This document shows positions 7,336 to 7,544 of a DNA stretch of 7,544 nt, in pieces. Positions within the stretch are counted from its first letter, which is position 1. The number at the start of each line of letters is the position of its first letter. The translations under genes and the position numbers were made by a program. Source of the DNA: an uncultured Paraglaciecola sp. (GTDB taxonomy: Bacteria > Pseudomonadota > Gammaproteobacteria > Enterobacterales > Alteromonadaceae); the NCBI GenBank assembly GCA_905479025.1, contig CAJQKX010000081.1:1-7544 (forward strand), read 5' to 3'. The notes beneath the pieces are model-generated. The model was not told the DNA's origin. It ran no database searches and was given only the letters and a program-made list of their open reading frames with translations.

Positions 7336-7365
7336 TTAGCACGTAAAATCCGTTAAAATTATAGT
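7336..7365 (+). promoter_or_regulatory. Possible promoter of prfB
   Basis: TTAGCA (7336-7341) and TATAGT (7360-7365), separated by 18 bases, resemble sigma-70 -35 and -10 elements at four and five of six positions. They end 30 bases before the prfB ATG. No terminator is visible after the channel gene, so read-through into prfB is also possible. An imperfect direct repeat, CGTAAAAT (7342-7349) and CGTTAAAAT (7351-7359), lies in the spacer. Confidence 0.35.
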
Positions 7366-7395
7366 CTTTTTATTTCGAGTAAAACCCAATTATTT

Positions 7396-7544
7396 ATGTT
7401 TGAAATCAACCCAGTACATAATGCGTTAGCGGATATAAAACAACGCGCCGATTCGCTTCGGGGGTACCTTTGACTATGATCAAAAGAAAGAACGCCTTGA
7501 AGAAGTTAATCGCGAGTTAGAAAGTTCAGAAGTCTGGAACGAAC
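7396..7544 (+). CDS. prfB: Peptide chain release factor 2 (RF2), N-terminus with programmed +1 frameshift, 3'-truncated
   Basis: RF2 recognises UAA and UGA stop codons and triggers peptide release. Frame 1 begins MFEINPVHNALADIKQRA, continues SLRGYL and meets TGA at 7471-7473 after 25 codons. Shifting +1 by skipping T7471 continues DYDQKKERLEEVNRELESSE then VWNE to the window edge. Both halves match the start of E. coli RF2 closely, including the position of the shift. The full protein needs recoding of the TGA: when RF2 is scarce the ribosome pauses and slips, restoring RF2 synthesis. The rest of the gene, including the SPF-type anticodon-like and GGQ domains, lies outside the window. The region before the ATG lacks a strong Shine-Dalgarno (CGAG, 16 bases upstream). 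The in-frame stop is not a mutation. Confidence 0.97.
7459..7474 (+). promoter_or_regulatory. prfB: prfB programmed +1 frameshift element
   Basis: The element reads CGG GGG TAC CTT TGA C. An internal Shine-Dalgarno-like run (GGGGG, 7460-7464) precedes the slippery CTT codon (7468-7470) by three bases (TAC), and TGA followed by C (a poor termination context) completes it. Peptidyl-tRNA-Leu slips from CUU to UUU and reading resumes at GAC (7472-7474). The layout equals that of E. coli (AGG GGG TAT CTT TGA C, from memory), except that the first arginine codon is CGG rather than AGG. Confidence 0.95.

Noticed and set aside
7302..7395. Search for a terminator after the MscS-type gene.
   Set aside because: No stem of useful length with a U-tract is visible; only an imperfect direct repeat and a possible promoter are seen.
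7396..7473. A 25-codon open frame ending in TGA that could be read as a broken prfB or a small peptide gene.
   Set aside because: The stop sits exactly at the known prfB +1 frameshift site with its SD-like run and CTT TGA C, and the shifted frame continues as RF2.

Overview
This 7.5 kb stretch of dense, moderately AT-rich bacterial chromosome probably comes from a gammaproteobacterium. RF3, ArgRS, RimK and the RF2 N-terminus read as close relatives of the Escherichia coli proteins (compared from memory). The base composition and gene style would fit a marine Alteromonadales genome (Alteromonas, Glaciecola or Paraglaciecola type); that genus-level placement is only a guess. No intergenic gap exceeds about 160 bases. 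I see no tRNA, rRNA, CRISPR array, insertion sequence or phage gene.

Left arm (+ strand): the 3' part of prfC (release factor 3, N-terminus cut off by the window edge), then argS (arginyl-tRNA synthetase) 42 bases downstream, ending at a compact GC-rich hairpin terminator. A separate promoter then serves a small NAD(P)H-dependent FMN reductase-family flavoprotein.

Middle (- strand): a tight three-gene operon read from right to left. It runs rimK (ATP-grasp glutamate ligase that tails ribosomal protein S6), an M14-type zinc peptidase/deacylase of the succinylglutamate desuccinylase/aspartoacylase family, and a RimB-like small protein with a retropepsin DTG motif. rimK and the M14 gene abut stop-to-start (TAAATG); the third gene starts about 15 bases after the second stops. 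A writer of C-terminal glutamate tails next to two candidate trimming enzymes is the most interesting biology here.

Right arm (+ strand): a divergently transcribed MscS-family mechanosensitive channel shares a 155-base control region with the rimK operon. After it comes the start of prfB (release factor 2), cut by the window edge just after its programmed +1 frameshift site (CTT TGA C), so RF2 autoregulation appears intact.

The overall theme is translation and its tuning: RF3, ArgRS, RimK and RF2 lie within one window, with a ribosome-modification operon in the centre. All seven genes whose stops are visible end in TAA; the only TGA used in frame is the one that prfB recodes.
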